A program made the translations under genes and the position numbers. From the NCBI RefSeq assembly GCF_027595985.1, contig NC_073303.1:94303591-94367590 (forward strand): DNA of 64,000 bases, written 5' to 3'. This document shows, piece by piece, positions 39,505 through 51,974 of this stretch (the first letter of the stretch is position 1; each line of letters begins with the position of its first letter). Origin of the DNA: Sorex araneus. Taxonomy: Eukaryota > Chordata > Mammalia > Eulipotyphla > Soricidae. The notes beneath the pieces were generated by a model. It had not been told where the DNA came from, did no database searches, and worked only from the letters and a program-made list of their open reading frames with translations.

Positions 39505-39678
39505 CTCCATATAGTGCAGTGGGATGTTTGCCTTGGATGCTGCTGAACTGGATTCAGAGATCTGGCATCTCATATGGTCCCCCAAGCATCTCCAGGAATA
39601 ATTTCTGAGTGCAGAGCCAGGAGTAACCCTTGAGTGTCACTAGGTGTGACCCCAAAAAAGCAAAAAAATAAAAAAAAG
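39505..39678 (+). repeat. SOR-type SINE (A-tailed form)
   Basis: Body blocks atatggtcccccaagcatct, caggaataatttctgagtgc, agagccaggagtaac and aggtgtgacccc, then an A-rich tail. It directly abuts an RTE-tailed SINE of opposite orientation. Confidence 0.85.
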
Positions 39679-39680
39679 TG

Positions 39681-39942
39681 ACTATAGCAATGCACTGTAG
39701 CACTGTCATTATGTTGTTCATCGATTTGCTTGAGTGGGCCCCAGCAACGTCTCATTGTGAGACTTCTTGTTACTGTTTTTGGCATATCAAATAAGCCATG
39801 GGTAGCCTCCCAGGCTCTGCTATGTGGATGGGATACTCTTGGTAGCTTGCTGGGCTCTCTGAGGAAGAGGGAAGAATCAAACTCAGGTTGGCCACATGCA
39901 AGGCAAAAGCCCTACCAGCTGTGCTATCACTCCAGTCCCCCC
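39681..39942 (-). mobile_element. RTE-tailed SINE with SOR-type tRNA head
   Basis: Read on the minus strand: head with gtgatagcacagctggtagg, body with agcaagctaccaagagtatc and tttgatatgccaaaaacag, and RTE-derived end with actcaagcaaatcgatgaac, then tgacagtgctacagtgc. This is the same architecture as 35547-35800. Confidence 0.85.
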
Positions 39943-39949
39943 CCAAAAA

Positions 39950-41175
39950 GAGACATTCATTCTAAATCTAAATCATGTTTTGGAGTTAAGCCTTCAACAA
40001 AAAGATTTTTAGGAAATGGAATTCATGGCTAGACTTGAACCCAGATCACTTAGGGTGCTTTCACCCTCTCCTCACTAGCAGAGAATCCTGGTTGAAGTTC
40101 AGACAGCACAGGGCTCTCTGCCTGCCATTTCCTCAACCTATGCTTTGAATGTCTGAGCTGCTGGGCTGGGTCCCAATCTCTGTCTGTGCTCTTTCCAAAT
40201 TCCTTCGCATCAATCACCAGTGTAAGCTCTCCAGGGACAGGACATGGACTTGGAGAGAGGCAGGAGGTGCCAAAGGAGGCTTGACTCAGGTAAAGGTTGT
40301 GTGGGCAGAGGTTTGGGGGAAGCTGGGCGCTACCCGGTCTGCTTTTCCCATCTTGCACAGCCAGGTCTCAGGCAGCTGTGTGAAGGCAGGGCCGGAGGAA
40401 TCACTGTCTTCCCTCTACATCTATGCTATGATCAACCTGCTCTAGTCGGCCTGGTTCCCTGAGTTCTGAACTTGGGGATACTCTGGGTGTCAGACTGAAG
40501 CGACTGTTGGAGCCTTTTCTGCCTAAGACTGTCTGGGACTTTTGCAGATGCTAGTGGCTTCTTTGGGAAGAAGCTGAGGTCTTGGGACCTGATGCACTTT
40601 GAGCATCAGAACTGTTGAGGACAGAACATTCCCCTCCCCCCCGTTTTGTAATTAATTTCCATGGCCTAAATGGAGACAGGGAACTCACAGTGGCAGCCTC
40701 CTGCCCCTGTTCCTTTTGCCTAGGCCAACCCAGACATCCTCCCCATTCTGTCCAATCTTTTTCTAATATCTGGGGACAGTAGTCAGATGAGCTTCTGCAA
40801 TTTCACCTGGGAGCCGGGTTTGCATCAATAAATGAACAACAGACCATGTTGAGGCTTTGGCCACTCTCCAGATTGCAAATTGGCGTTAACCACACCATGG
40901 ACCAACAATAGCAAAGCTGGAAATCTCACGGACCAGCAGGGGCATAGAGGAGATGAATTGGCTGGCCAGAAGCTGAGGGTGGAGGGGAAGGAGACTGGAG
41001 ACAGGAGAAGATGAGGGGCCTCACATGCCCAGCACTCTCTACCATTTAGCATTGATCTGGGTTCATCCCAGGAGACATTTCAGGTATTTCAGACTTAATC
41101 ATTCATTAACAGTCACAATCAAGCAAAATACAGCTGCCCTTCTTGTGTCTCCATTTTACAAGTAAGAAAATGAAT
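39950..41175. other. Intergenic, nothing recognised
   Basis: No gene or repeat identified. Confidence 0.5.
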
Positions 41176-41179
41176 GTGC

Positions 41180-41355
41180 AGGGTTTCAGAGACATAGTAC
41201 AACAGGCAGGGCATTTGCCTTGCACGCATCCAACACAGGTTTGATCCCCGCCACTCCATACATTCACTGAGAACTGTCTGGAGTGATCTCTGAATTCCAG
41301 AGCCAGCGTATGCCCTGGGCACTGCTGAATGTGGCACAAAGGCACCAACAAAACA
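41180..41355 (+). repeat. Diverged SOR-type SINE
   Basis: Blocks gcagggcatttgccttgcac, caggtttgatccccgcc and agagccagcgtatgccctgg. Confidence 0.75.
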
Positions 41356-41367
41356 GAAAATAGATGT

Positions 41368-41520
41368 GAGGGGCCAAGAGATAATACAGTGGTTGGGCCA
41401 TTCCAGCCACAAAACCAACCCATTTTTGATTCCCAACCCCACATGTTCCCCAGAGCATTTCCAGGTGCAATTCTGGACACCCCCACCACTGCTAGGGTTG
41501 CCTGGGTGGTCCCAGCTCCA
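41368..41520 (+). repeat. Diverged SOR-type SINE
   Basis: Blocks ggggccaagagataatacag, gattcccaaccccac and ccccagagcatttccaggtg. Confidence 0.65.
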
Positions 41521-41544
41521 TGGGGGCCTAAGCAGCATTGAATT

Positions 41545-43035
41545 TTTGGGCTTTTGCATTGAACTGTGAGCTTGTTTGACCAATGACCATAGGTGGGACC
41601 CTTAGACCTACTGAATACTGCTTGCTCCTCCCCAGTCCCCCCTCCCCAAATAGAGGGGGCAGATGAACTAAGTAACAAGCCTAAATTTTATGGCTAGTAA
41701 GTAAAAGAGAGATGGGATTTGAATCCACAGATGGGGTTTGGCTCCAACATTTGGCTTTTGTACATAGTTCTGCTCTTTCTCTCTCTGTAGTCTTGATGGA
41801 GATACCCCATTTTCTCATCCATTGTTCACTGAGGACCTGTTCTGTACTGGACCCTGGAAATTATGGTGGTAATTATGGTGGTTGGGAGTCACAGCACTCA
41901 CCTCTGAAGACATTAAGATAAAAGGTCAAGGTCAAGTTCAATTGGATTTTAGTTGAGGCCCTCCAGTGGATGATGAAAGTCAGAGATCTTTAGTTTGTGA
42001 TGAAGGGTGAAGGAAGCTGAGACACACAAGGTAGAATTTCATTAGGGGGAGCAAAAAAAAAACCCTTACATTTCTTAAAAGGAAGATCAGATCAAGTTTC
42101 CAGTGACACAAAAGGGTCTACCTGTTGGTGAAGCTGGAAGGGGGCAGGAGAATCTGAGAAGATAAGGGGTCAGGAGAGCTTCTAAGGGGCCTGGTTCTCA
42201 AATCCCTTATCACACTGCGCAGGAGAGAGTTTTTATGAGGGAATTGTGGGAACCTTGGCAAAGGGATCAGTAGATCATCGAGGTGGCCAAGTATTCAAGA
42301 ATATTCCCTTCTGGTTTCTGCAGGCAAGGACCATAGCAGTGGGAGTTGTTAGAGGATGAGGCAACAGTCAAAAGTCTGTTGGAATACTGTGGTTGGGGTG
42401 ACCGGGGTTGAGAATACACAAAGGGAGTAGGAGAGGCAGAAGTTTGATACTGCAGGCAGAGCTTGTTGGGACAGAAGTGACTTCTTCCTTCAGGGATGGG
42501 AGCTCCCAGGGCTTGTGAGCAGGAGACACATGGGGAGATGGAGAAGTGAATTAATTGACACATTAAAAAAAAAGGAAAGTATAAATGGATGGACTGAGAG
42601 TGGTAGGGAGAAAGGTGGGGATAAAGGTCTTTGCCACAACCACATTCCCAGGAATAATGACCACAAAGGTGATGATAATTCAGGAAGTGAAAACAGTATT
42701 TGTAGACTCGTAGAGTTGGATCTGCACCTCTCACGCATAGGGGAAAGAGGCAGTTATGGATTCAGGTTGGAGGAAAGATGCAGGCCTATCAACTTTGCAG
42801 CTGTATGCTTGATCTTCGGAGACAGCCAGGGATCACCAACTATGGTCCTTGTTTCCAGAGAATTCATGGAGCCAGGAGTTCCTTATTAAAATTCAATACA
42901 GAGCTGTAGAAGAGGGAGTGTCTCAATATCCCCTATCCTGGGTGCTTTGACTGCTTTTAGCCCTTTCCATGTCAGTGATTCTCCATCACTGTGAGACCCT
43001 CACTGGAGGTTTTTTTCTTCTTTTCTTTTGTTCCA
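41545..43035. other. Intergenic, nothing recognised
   Basis: No gene or transposon identified. Open frames up to about 155 codons have no recognisable domain. Confidence 0.5.
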
Positions 43036-43046
43036 TTTTGTTTCTT

Positions 43047-43553
43047 TTTGTCACTTGTATCACTTGCCATCTTTGATTTGCTTGAGCAGACCTCAGTAAC
43101 ATCTCCATTCATCCCTGTCCTGTGCTAGTGTAGCCCAATCCAGGAACATGAAGAGGCTCAGTTCTTTCAGGGTTTTGACGAAGAAGTCTGACCATCTTGT
43201 AGGTGGGTGGCCACATGGTCTTTTGACTTCCCACGGAATCCACTCAGTAACAGCTCTCATCCAGTGGTCATCTCTAAATTGAATTGCGTGTCCAGCCCAT
43301 CTGACTTTTGATGTCTTGGCAAATGAAACAGCGTCCCTGATTCTTGATCATCAATGGAGGTCAGAACTCAGGATTCCTCCTTTCACTTGAGTAAAATGTG
43401 GTATTTCAAGCATAGCTCTTTAGATTCCTCTTTGGGGTACCCGGATAGCATTCTCATCTTTGATGTGTAGGGTCCAGGTCTCTGAGGCGTATGTAAGTGA
43501 AGGAAGAATGGTGGAGTAGAAAAGATGTGCCCAGACCTGCAGGTTCTTCGTCC
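43047..43553 (-). mobile_element. RTE retrotransposon 3' fragment, 5'-truncated
   Basis: Read on the minus strand the fragment encodes PSLTYASETWTL, KVRWAGHAIQFRDDHWMRAV, TEWIPWEVKRPCG and PPTRWSDFFVKTL, the C-terminal part of the RTE protein also seen at 21392-21780. It has an in-frame stop. The 3' end is a caagtgatacaagtgac repeat. A 10-bp duplication (tttgtttctt) lies at 43037-43046 and 43554-43563. Confidence 0.85.
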
Positions 43554-43962
43554 TTTGTTTCTTCATATAGGTTAAAATGAGTCATAGGTTTTTTTACCTA
43601 AAGACAATCATAAGTATTCTACACTTCTTATTGTTTGGATATGCTTTCAACTCTTTCAACAGATAGTTTTGGAGGGAGAAGTGGGACTTTAATCTTTGAA
43701 ATAGACACATGAATTCACAGCATTTGATGATGCTCAATCGTTTACTGGAAGGGAGTGAGGAATGGAAAGAGGGAGACATGGAAGTAAAGAGGAAATAAGT
43801 AATGCACAAATAGCAAAAATAGTTTAAAAATAAATTAATTTGGAAAGTATACCTAAGCATATATGAATGGATATATGAGTTATATGTGGATGTTTGGGCA
43901 TATGGTTTAATGGGTAAATATAGAAATAAATATAAAGTATGTGTATAATTTATATTTAAATA

Positions 43963-44545
43963 TGTTGAGGACCTCTGGGACCCAGCCACAGCCATGCTCA
44001 AGGCCACTCTCCACAAACTCGGATGAGCCTCATGCATGAAGGAACCAGTAGAGAAACCCAGGTATACAGGACCTGGGGTCGAGATCTCCAAGGCTGTTCA
44101 GATTGGGACTGGGCCTCTTCCACCCAGATTCCCCATTTTCCAGTAGCTAGGCAGTCACACTCAGAAACTGCACCCAGTGCATGTAATCCCATCAACAGCC
44201 AAGATTCAGAGACTATAAAACCAAGCTCCCGGAAGCTTGGTTTGTGAAAGCTTGGACATCTGATAGCCTAGTTACCTCTCTTGGAGAACCTGGCAAGTTA
44301 CCGAGAGTTTACTGCCTGCACGGGGGAGAGCCTGGCAAACTCCCCATGGCGTATTCATATGCCAAATACAGTAACAATGATGGGTCTCATTCCCCTGACC
44401 CTGAAGAGCCTCTAATGCAGCACCATTGGGAAGAACGAATAAAGAAAGGCTGCTAAAATCTCAGGGCTAGGATGAATGGAGACGTCACTGGGCCCGCTCC
44501 AGCAAATTGATGATCAATGGGATGACAGTGATACAGTGATATATA
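43963..44545 (+). mobile_element. RTE-tailed non-autonomous element, long form
   Basis: Long head (agccacagccatgctcaagg, gatgagcctcatgcatgaag, ccattttccagtagctaggc), then the SINE-shared body (cttggagaacctggcaag, ccatggcgtattcatatgcc), then the RTE-like end (gctccagcaaattgatgatc, gacagtgatacagtgat). A 19-bp near-perfect palindrome-like segment around ccaagctcccggaagcttgg sits inside at about 44221-44240. There is no coding capacity. Confidence 0.75.
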
Positions 44546-44547
44546 TG

Positions 44548-44608
<61 letters not shown>

Positions 44609-44612
44609 ATAT
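44540..44612. repeat. (TA)n(TG)n microsatellite at the element's 3' end
   Basis: Follows the gatacagtgat tail of the preceding element and may have grown from it. Confidence 0.9.
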
Positions 44613-44614
44613 GA

Positions 44615-45630
44615 GTGGATATGGAGAGTGAGTAAAGGGACAAGAAAATAAATGAAAAACCAGAAACCTGAGTAGACCAATGCTCCACTTTTGAGTTTTC
44701 CCACTTCCCATGGGTGTGGGAAATCCAACCCAAAGTCTGTGATCTGGTGGACCCAGGGAAGGAGACAGTTGCTGGCTGGTTGTTGGGAGAATTGTCTTAA
44801 ACCCCCATTTCCTGACTGTGAACTGGGGACTATTTATACTTAAGAATCTCTGTACAGATGCTAATGGAAAGACATAACACTTTCCTGCTCTCATGGTCTT
44901 ATCATTAACTTCATTCCTCATCTCTCAGTTTCCCATTTTTTACGAAAGGAATCTTTGGTGCAGATCCCATGGCAGTTCCCTAGGCTGCAGCAAACATGTG
45001 CTTGTGGCCCACCACTGTGCCCTGTGCTGATGGGAAGTTGGCCCGTAAGCCCTCTGGGTTGTAGGTACGATCTTCTGGTTTCTGTGCGACACTCAGCCTC
45101 TTCCTCACTCTGCATTCCTGTGCTTGTCCTTCTCTGATCTGAGTTTCAGTTTTCTGTGAAATGAAGAACCTTCCACTGCTGTCTCTCTTTGTCCTGTCAT
45201 GCACATTTCAACTCCCTCACGAGGACAAGGGTAACTGGGGACAGCGCTCTTGCCCAGATAGCTGTCAGCAGCAGGAATGGCACCCGATCCGCTTGCTCCG
45301 AAGACTCCTGGGGCATCTCTGGCTCTGCGTGGGCAGCCTTGCCAGAGGAAGGGGTGCCTGCTGCCATTGTTCCTGGCCTGTTTGTCTCTCTGGGACACAA
45401 TGCCATTTGTCTTTTCCCTTCTAGATCTGGGTTAGATACAGTGTCTGTTTTCTTCTCGCCCCTTATTTTCTATGAGTTTCAGCAAATTCTGTCCCAGAGA
45501 AAGCTGCCAGTTCAGTGGAAACCTGGAGTTTGTCAATAAACAGAGTTGAATATGATCTTCCGCAGGAAAAACAGCCCAAACTGGTTTCACAAAGAGCCCT
45601 CCCCAGTCCAGAGGCAGCTGTTTCTTTCTA
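44615..45630. other. Intergenic, nothing recognised
   Basis: No repeat identified. An 87-codon open frame at 45161-45424 begins like a signal peptide (MKNLPLLSLFVLSCTFQL), but it has no recognisable domain and is judged chance. Confidence 0.5.
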
Positions 45631-45637
45631 TTTTTTT

Positions 45638-45985
45638 TAAAAAAAATATTTCATTTTATTTATTTATTCATTGAATCACTGTGAGAACAGTTACAAAGCT
45701 TTCATGTTTGAGTCTTGGTCACACAATGATCAAACACCTATCTCTTCACCAGTGCACATTTTCCACCACCCAAAACCCCAGTATTCCCCCCCCCACACAC
45801 CCGATACCAACCCTACCCCTACCTGTGTGGCAGATAATTTCCACATTACTCTCTCTCTCTACTTTGATTACATTCAATATTTCAACACCAGTCCCACCAT
45901 TATTATTTGGAATTTCCCCCCAACACTCAGACCTGCTGAAAGGCAATGTTAGACAATGTGTTTTGTATTGCTGGTTATGAATAGT
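45638..45985 (-). repeat. L1-3'-end-like dispersed repeat
   Basis: The T-rich start with (ATTT)n is on the left. Blocks tgagaacagttacaaagctt, tcatgtttgagtcttggtc and ccagtgcacattttccacca follow, shared with 33640-33900 and more distantly with 48579-49113. Confidence 0.6.
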
Positions 45986-45989
45986 CTAT

Positions 45990-46680
45990 GATGTTGCATG
46001 GCTGAAGAGCAGCCACGTGATCTTGGAATTCTAAAATTTTAATAATTAAGGTCTGGAGACATTTCTGCCAAGAGCCACTAGGTTCTGAGATTCATTTGTG
46101 TGTCTCTGGGATCATGACCATTAAGGAGCTTCATAAGTAGCCGGGGGCAGTTTGTGAGCATCATCTCAGCGTCCAGTCAGGGTGGGGGAGTAGAAGGGTC
46201 AGCTCTCCCCTATCCTGTGAGGCCTGGCATTTGCCATCACTGGGGCCCATACCTGGGTTTTCAGTGAATTCTGGAAAATGGCAGTTGCTGGGATTCCCAG
46301 GGAATAGGCGGAGCGAAGGCAAGGAGGCAGCCTGCTTTGGTCCTTGGGAGGACTGGGGTCGGGCAGGTGGCTCAAGTCCTGGGGAAGAAGTCTTGGATGT
46401 AGAAATGAAGGTTGCTGCTCACTTGTTGGATTTTCTCAAACAAGTTACTAAAGTTTCCAGATCTTGTTTGCCAGAATTGCTACTATTAAGCCAGAAGGAT
46501 TTTTTTTTTGTGAGAAGTTGGACAGAACATTTTAAAGTCTAGCCAAAAGTTTGACACATGGATAAGTGTTAATTATTTTTAATAGTTTGTGTATGTGTAT
46601 ATATATATGTATGTGTAGGTATATTTATTTATATAGATTTAAATCAATATATATTTATCAAATAAACTTCATTAGTATGG
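45990..46680. other. Intergenic, AT-rich tract at the end
   Basis: No gene recognised. Contains an imperfect TA/TG tract at about 46590-46655. Confidence 0.5.
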
Positions 46681-46685
46681 AAATC

Positions 46686-46850
46686 CGGGTTGAAGAGATA
46701 GTACAGGGGGCATCATATTTATCTTATGTGGGAATGACTGCAGTTCAATCCCTGCCATCACACATAGTCTTCTGAGAACTGCCAGGAGTAAGCCTTGAGC
46801 ACAGAGTCAGGTGTAAGCCCTGAGCACGCTTGAATGTGGTCACATGTATA
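46686..46850 (+). repeat. Diverged SOR-type SINE
   Basis: Blocks ggttgaagagatagtacagg, gcagttcaatccctgcc, gaactgccaggagtaagc and cacagagtcaggtg. Confidence 0.75.
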
Positions 46851-47004
46851 TGGAAATAAATACACATATGTAGAGTCACTGTTAAACATAAGTTCTGTTC
46901 CATTTTGAGTGACTTTCGGAGTCTTCTCTTTGCGTATTCACATATATGTATGTATATGGTACATTTATACTTAGAAACCAAAGTCATGCTCCCTTTGTTT
47001 CTTT

Positions 47005-47172
47005 TCTCTTTGGATGGGCTATGGTTGACTGTGCTCAGGGCTTACTCCTGGCTCCCTGAATAAGGATCACTTCTGAAGGAACTCAGGGGATTATATGCAG
47101 TTTGGGGGCATTGAACCAGTCTCAGCCATGTATATGACAAGACCTTTAACTCATGTATTGTCTCTTTGACCT
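47005..47172 (-). repeat. Diverged SOR-type SINE
   Basis: Blocks gctcagggcttactcctggc, actcaggggattatatgcag and ggcattgaaccagtctcagc. Confidence 0.7.
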
Positions 47173-47695
47173 CAGTTCATGAAATATTTTATCTGTTTGC
47201 TTTGTATTTGCTATTTTATGTTGAACATTTATGTGTTCGGTAATGTGGCAGGGGGTTTGGAGAGGGAGGTACCTGGTTTACTGTGGCTGCATGGCACCCT
47301 ATAATTTCATTAGAACATAAGTACCTAATATAGGGCACTTGTCTTGCTTCCAGATCCCCACTACCCCAGTCGTGTCGTTCCACACTGAACCCAGAATGCC
47401 TGAGACCAAAATCCTGGTTGATTGTACTACCCACTAGGTCTTCTATGGACTCCGGATATGGAGCTTCTATGGAGCTCAATACCTGTCAATCTCTTTCCAT
47501 TCTCTAATGCCACATCCTAGAATACCCCCAGCCTGCTCCTTAGGTCTCCCTCCTGAAACCCAGTAGCTTGGTTGCCACCTGCATCTCACTAAGCAGTTAC
47601 AAATGCCCTTTTCAAAAATTGTACCCACTGCTTCCCCATGTGTTCTGCCTGGTAGCAAGAGGAGGATATTCAGAGGAGAAAAGGAATTGAGGGTG

Positions 47696-47697
<2 letters not shown>

Positions 47698-47791
<94 letters not shown>
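47698..47791. repeat. (GA)n microsatellite, about 46 uninterrupted units
   Basis: Perfect GA run; the longest pure dinucleotide array in the window. Confidence 0.97.
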
Positions 47792-47793
<2 letters not shown>

Positions 47794-48007
47794 GTAAGAC
47801 GATTGGTATTTATTGGAATTTATTTTGTCTTTCAGTTTTGGCATTGAGCTTCAAAGCACAGGTTCAGAATTTTTCCCCTCATAAATCTTTTTGTATTTTC
47901 TTAAGTGTAAGAACCCCAATACCATGTGTTTCTGGATCTATTCTCTATATGTAAGAAAGAGTTGCTAGGATTGAGAGGATCCAAACTGTAAGAAAAGGCA
48001 GGCTCAG

Positions 48008-48130
48008 GGTTGGGAGATTACTCAAAGGGCAGAGTGCATGCTTGGCCTGTGAGTGCTGGTTTAAGTCTCTGGCACTCAGTGATTTTCCCCAAGCATCTAC
48101 TTCTCCACGTAACCCAAATACCAAACAAAG
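48008..48130 (+). repeat. Diverged SOR-type SINE
   Basis: Blocks gggttgggagattactcaaa, gcatgcttggcctgtgagtg and taagtctctggcactcag. Confidence 0.55.
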
Positions 48131-48578
48131 AGTGGCACTGAGTGAAGAGTATTCTTCCTACTGTGCACACACCAGTTTCTAAAATCAATCTGGGAAGCAA
48201 ATGTGGCACGTAGACATTTGACCTGTCACTTTGCAATAATCTCCTCTCTGCAGTCCTCCTCCCTCTCTTCCTCCTCCCTCCGTTCCTCCTATCCCAGCTG
48301 CTATCGCCATTGGCCAAAAAAATAAACATCTCACCATTAAATTTCTTTTCTTAAAATCCATTAAGCTTTATTTTTGTTCTCAAGACATTGTCAAACTCCT
48401 GAAGCCCAGGACTCAAAGCCCTGAAGGATGCCTCCTTTCCTGACTCTGGAATTCTTATGCTCACCCCGCACTGTGTCCCATACCAGTGACCACACGAGCC
48501 AATGTGTCCACTTCTTGCTTCCTCTTCACTTGCTCCTATGGTTTCCTTGGCCTGGGAGAGGCATGCCTGATTTTTCTT

Positions 48579-49113
48579 TTTTTTTTTTTATTTTAAAAAT
48601 TTTAAATTTTTTTTGTAGTGAGTCACAGTGAGGGTACAGTTACAGATTCACACCTTTTCGTGCTTGTTTTTCCCTCATGCAATGTTCGAGAGCCCATCCC
48701 TCCACCAGTGTCCATTCTCCACCACCAATGAACCCACTATCCCTCCCACCCCCTGAACCCATCCCCCCGCGCCCCCCCCCACCTGCCTCTGTGGCGGGGC
48801 ATTCCAATTTGTTCTCTCTCCTTTTGGGTGTTGTGGTTTGCAGTAGGGGCACTGAGTGGCAATCGTGTTCAGTCTCTAGTCTACTTTCAACATGCATCTC
48901 CCTCCCCACGCAGGATCTTCAATCACATTTTAGTTGGTGTTCCCTTCTCTATCTGGAGTGACTTTCCCCCAGCGTGTGAGGCCAGCCAGTTTCCAAGCTA
49001 TGGAGCCAACCTCCTTGTATTATATACTACTATTCTTGGGTATTAGTCTCCTACTCTGTTGTTTTATATTCCACAGATGAGTGCAATCTTTCTATGTCTG
49101 TCCCTCTCTTTCT
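48579..49113 (-). mobile_element. 5'-truncated L1 3' end with 19-bp TSD
   Basis: The T-tail is on the left. Blocks agtcacagtgagggtacagt, ccatccctccaccagtgtcc and tgttttatattccacagatg follow; the last is the reverse of the L1 3'UTR end. A perfect duplication ggcatgcctgatttttctt lies at 48560-48578 and 49114-49132. It is the clearest member of this family in the window. Confidence 0.85.
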
Positions 49114-49179
49114 GGCATGCCTGATTTTTCTTAGGCCCCATTTACTATATAGCCTCATCCACAGGGTAGAATTAAATAC

Positions 49180-49340
49180 ACAGGTTCTGGGGCAGGCTGT
49201 CTGGGCTATCCTTCTTCCTGGTTATGCCCCTTTTGTCATGTGTGGTATTTGAAAAGTAACACAACCTCTCTGAGACTCACTTTCCAAAACCAAACTAGAA
49301 CTAATGACCATGCCTTCTGTTGAGGTTTGTGTTAAAGATG
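49180..49340 (+). repeat. MIR-like fragment
   Basis: Blocks ggcaggctgtctgggctatc, aagtaacacaacctctctga and gactcactttccaaaacc. Confidence 0.6.
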
Positions 49341-49604
49341 AGAAGAACCATTGTTTGAAAGGACTCTGCAGGGTGCTTGAGCCGATCAAAGGGAGTACGA
49401 TTGTGTGTGAAAATTAGGTTGCTCCTGAGTTGAGTTATCTCCTCCTTTGGAAGATTAAAGATGGCTGGAAATTCTGTGGCTACTTCCTAGAAAAAGATAG
49501 CCTATTTACATTTCAGCTTGAAACTTGACTGGCCCCATCACCATCTTGATAGAAGAAAAGCAGCAGAAAACTTGCTGTTTGGAGCCTCAATGTAAAAGGA
49601 TGAG

Positions 49605-49668
49605 AAGGGCTTCAGATGTTACTCAGTAGGAGAGCACGTGCCTTGATGGCTGAGGCCCTGAACCACAT
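49605..49668 (+). repeat. Partial SOR-type SINE head
   Basis: The sequence gcttcagatgttactcagta with gagcacgtgccttgatggct resembles the tRNA-like head only. Confidence 0.4.
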
Positions 49669-49679
49669 GAATCATTTTT

Positions 49680-49800
49680 ATGATCCCTTTGATATATTAC
49701 AGGGTTAAGTTTACTAGGATTTTGTTGAGGATCTTTGCATTGATGCTTAAGAATATTGATCTTTAACATCTTTCTTTTTCAGAAATATCTCTGTTTGGGG
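49680..49800 (-). mobile_element. L1 ORF2 relic, antisense
   Basis: The plus strand carries gttaagtttactaggatttt, gttgaggatctttgcattga and cagaaatatctctgtttggg, a decayed reverse complement of L1 ORF2 reverse transcriptase sequence. Confidence 0.6.
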
Positions 49801-51970
49801 GTAAAGCTTTGAGGGCACAAAGCAAGTACTTCACTTTTACAGGAACAACTTAATTATAAAACAGATTCCAGCTGTCTCGCATGTCACCAACCTCTTTGCC
49901 ACATGGTTTGTTCTTTTCTCTTTTGTCCCCTCCTCCCTTTGACTCATAATTTATATTATTTTCTTCCCAACTGTTAGTTCCCCAATCCATCCTCATTTCT
50001 AACAATTCTTGACTCCTTACCTCTTACTCATTTATCAGAGTTCCAATATCAACTTCAAACTGTTGAGAAAGTCACTTACTAACAAACATCGAGGCTGCAC
50101 CACCACTTTCTGAGAGAGACTTGTCCTCCTAAAGATAACTCCCTCCTTATTATGCTGTCACAGGCTTTGTGTTACTCAAAGGATATATCTCACTCAATAC
50201 TCTACAAAGTTGATGTATTTGTTCATTTTTTCCTCTCTATTAGCATAAAATCCTGGGGAAGTACTTCCTTATCTTTACTACTAGATCCATAAAGTTCAAA
50301 GGGTGTTAGACACATCAAGTAACTCAACAGATATTTTTGCAAGTAGGAATGAATGAGTGAATTATTAAATAAAATCTTAAGTATCATAACTACCTAAAGA
50401 ATTATTCAGATTCATAATTAATGACCAGGAAACTAATACTGTGAGAAATTTGTTATCTACAGTATGTGTCCAGGGAGGAATAACAAAATTAGACCTGTAT
50501 GAGAACATAAGTTTAGGGATATGGCAGGCTATGGTGTGCACCCCCCCCCCACCCTGCACTTCCCACCACTGTCCCAATTACATGATGAGATTTCCATTTC
50601 TTCCCTTTTCTTGTTGCTGTTTTTGTTTCTGATGCAAACAAAACCAGACCTGAGGTTTGGCTAATAGTGCTTCAAGTTCACATTTTCCAGCTTTTTGCTC
50701 TGTACAGCAAACTCATGATGTAAAATCATTCCACAAATCTAGAAGAGGAAGCTCTCTTGTGGAGTGGACAATGTTCTAAGAAACTTGAGCTGACCTTGGG
50801 TTCCCTCATACCTCATCCATCGTGAACTCACTTTTGAGCCATGCATGTTGCCATGCATGTTGCTGCGAATGTGGGGGAAGGAAAGCCTGCCTTTATCTTA
50901 GGGCAGATTTGTGGCTGACTAGAGGCGCTCAAAAGCAACATTGGATCTCAGTCTTAATTCTCCTCAGCCTCATGTTCTTGAGTTGTTGGTTTCACCTCTC
51001 TGCTATGAGTCACCTGGGAAGTAAAATTGGGCTTACCAGGAAAGGAGTGAGAATCAGGCAACCCCAACAGTCTATGCAGCTCAGCCACAGAACACAGTCC
51101 TGCCGCAGAGAGCTCGCAGGACAGGGGAGGCTGAGTCAAAGAATGTGAGAAAGTCAGCTGAGGGAGCTGACTCCCACAAGGCCACACCAAAACTCGAGAC
51201 CAAGGGAAACATGAACATTGCTATCACTGAAACATATGATGACTCATGTTCTGACATCCTATGGGTAAGGAAATTGATCTGCACTTTGTAGATTACATTT
51301 TTGGAAATTCTCATTCTTGTAACTCAGATGTGTTGTGGAGAAGCCCAAGGAACCACGCAGAGAAGCTCCCAACCACGTCCACGAAGTGACCACACTCTTC
51401 CAGATGTCCCCAGTACCCCTAGTAGGTACCACATGCAGCAAAAGTGTATCTTTTGCATCCAGAACATTGTAAGATGTATTTATAGTCAATGAAACAGAAA
51501 TTTGGGGTTGATTTTCAATATAGGAATATAAAACCACTTTACAGACGTCACAGGAAATAAGAAGCATCAGCAACGAGGTTGAGGAGACCAATGTATGGTA
51601 GAAGAACCAAGTGAGAACTATCAATTGCAGAAGGTTAAAGAAGAAACATTCCAGAAGTGATGAGAGGCTTATTAAGATGAGGTTCCCCTGCTTACAGCTG
51701 CCTCACTAGATGATGGAGATGGGAGTGCCACTGGGGGATAGAATGGGGTGAGGTACACAGATCTTATAATGTACATGAAACTTTTTTTTACGTGAAACTT
51801 TTTAAATTGGAATTTTGCTACTAGTTCAGATAAACAGACCAAGTGAAATTATAATTTGAAATTAAAGAAAAGCATGTTTAAATTCTTATGAAAATCTTGT
51901 TTCTATTATAGTTGTTCCTTCCCCATTTGTTTCTAATCTTATTTCTACTGTTCTATTTAATTATTTTTTC
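49801..51970. other. Intergenic, nothing recognised
   Basis: No gene identified. Includes a C-run at about 50540-50553. Confidence 0.5.
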
Positions 51971-51974
51971 AGAG

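Noticed and set aside
45161..45424. Small secreted protein with a signal-peptide-like start
   Set aside because: No domain, no splice context, no homology recognised, and the opposite strand is equally open.
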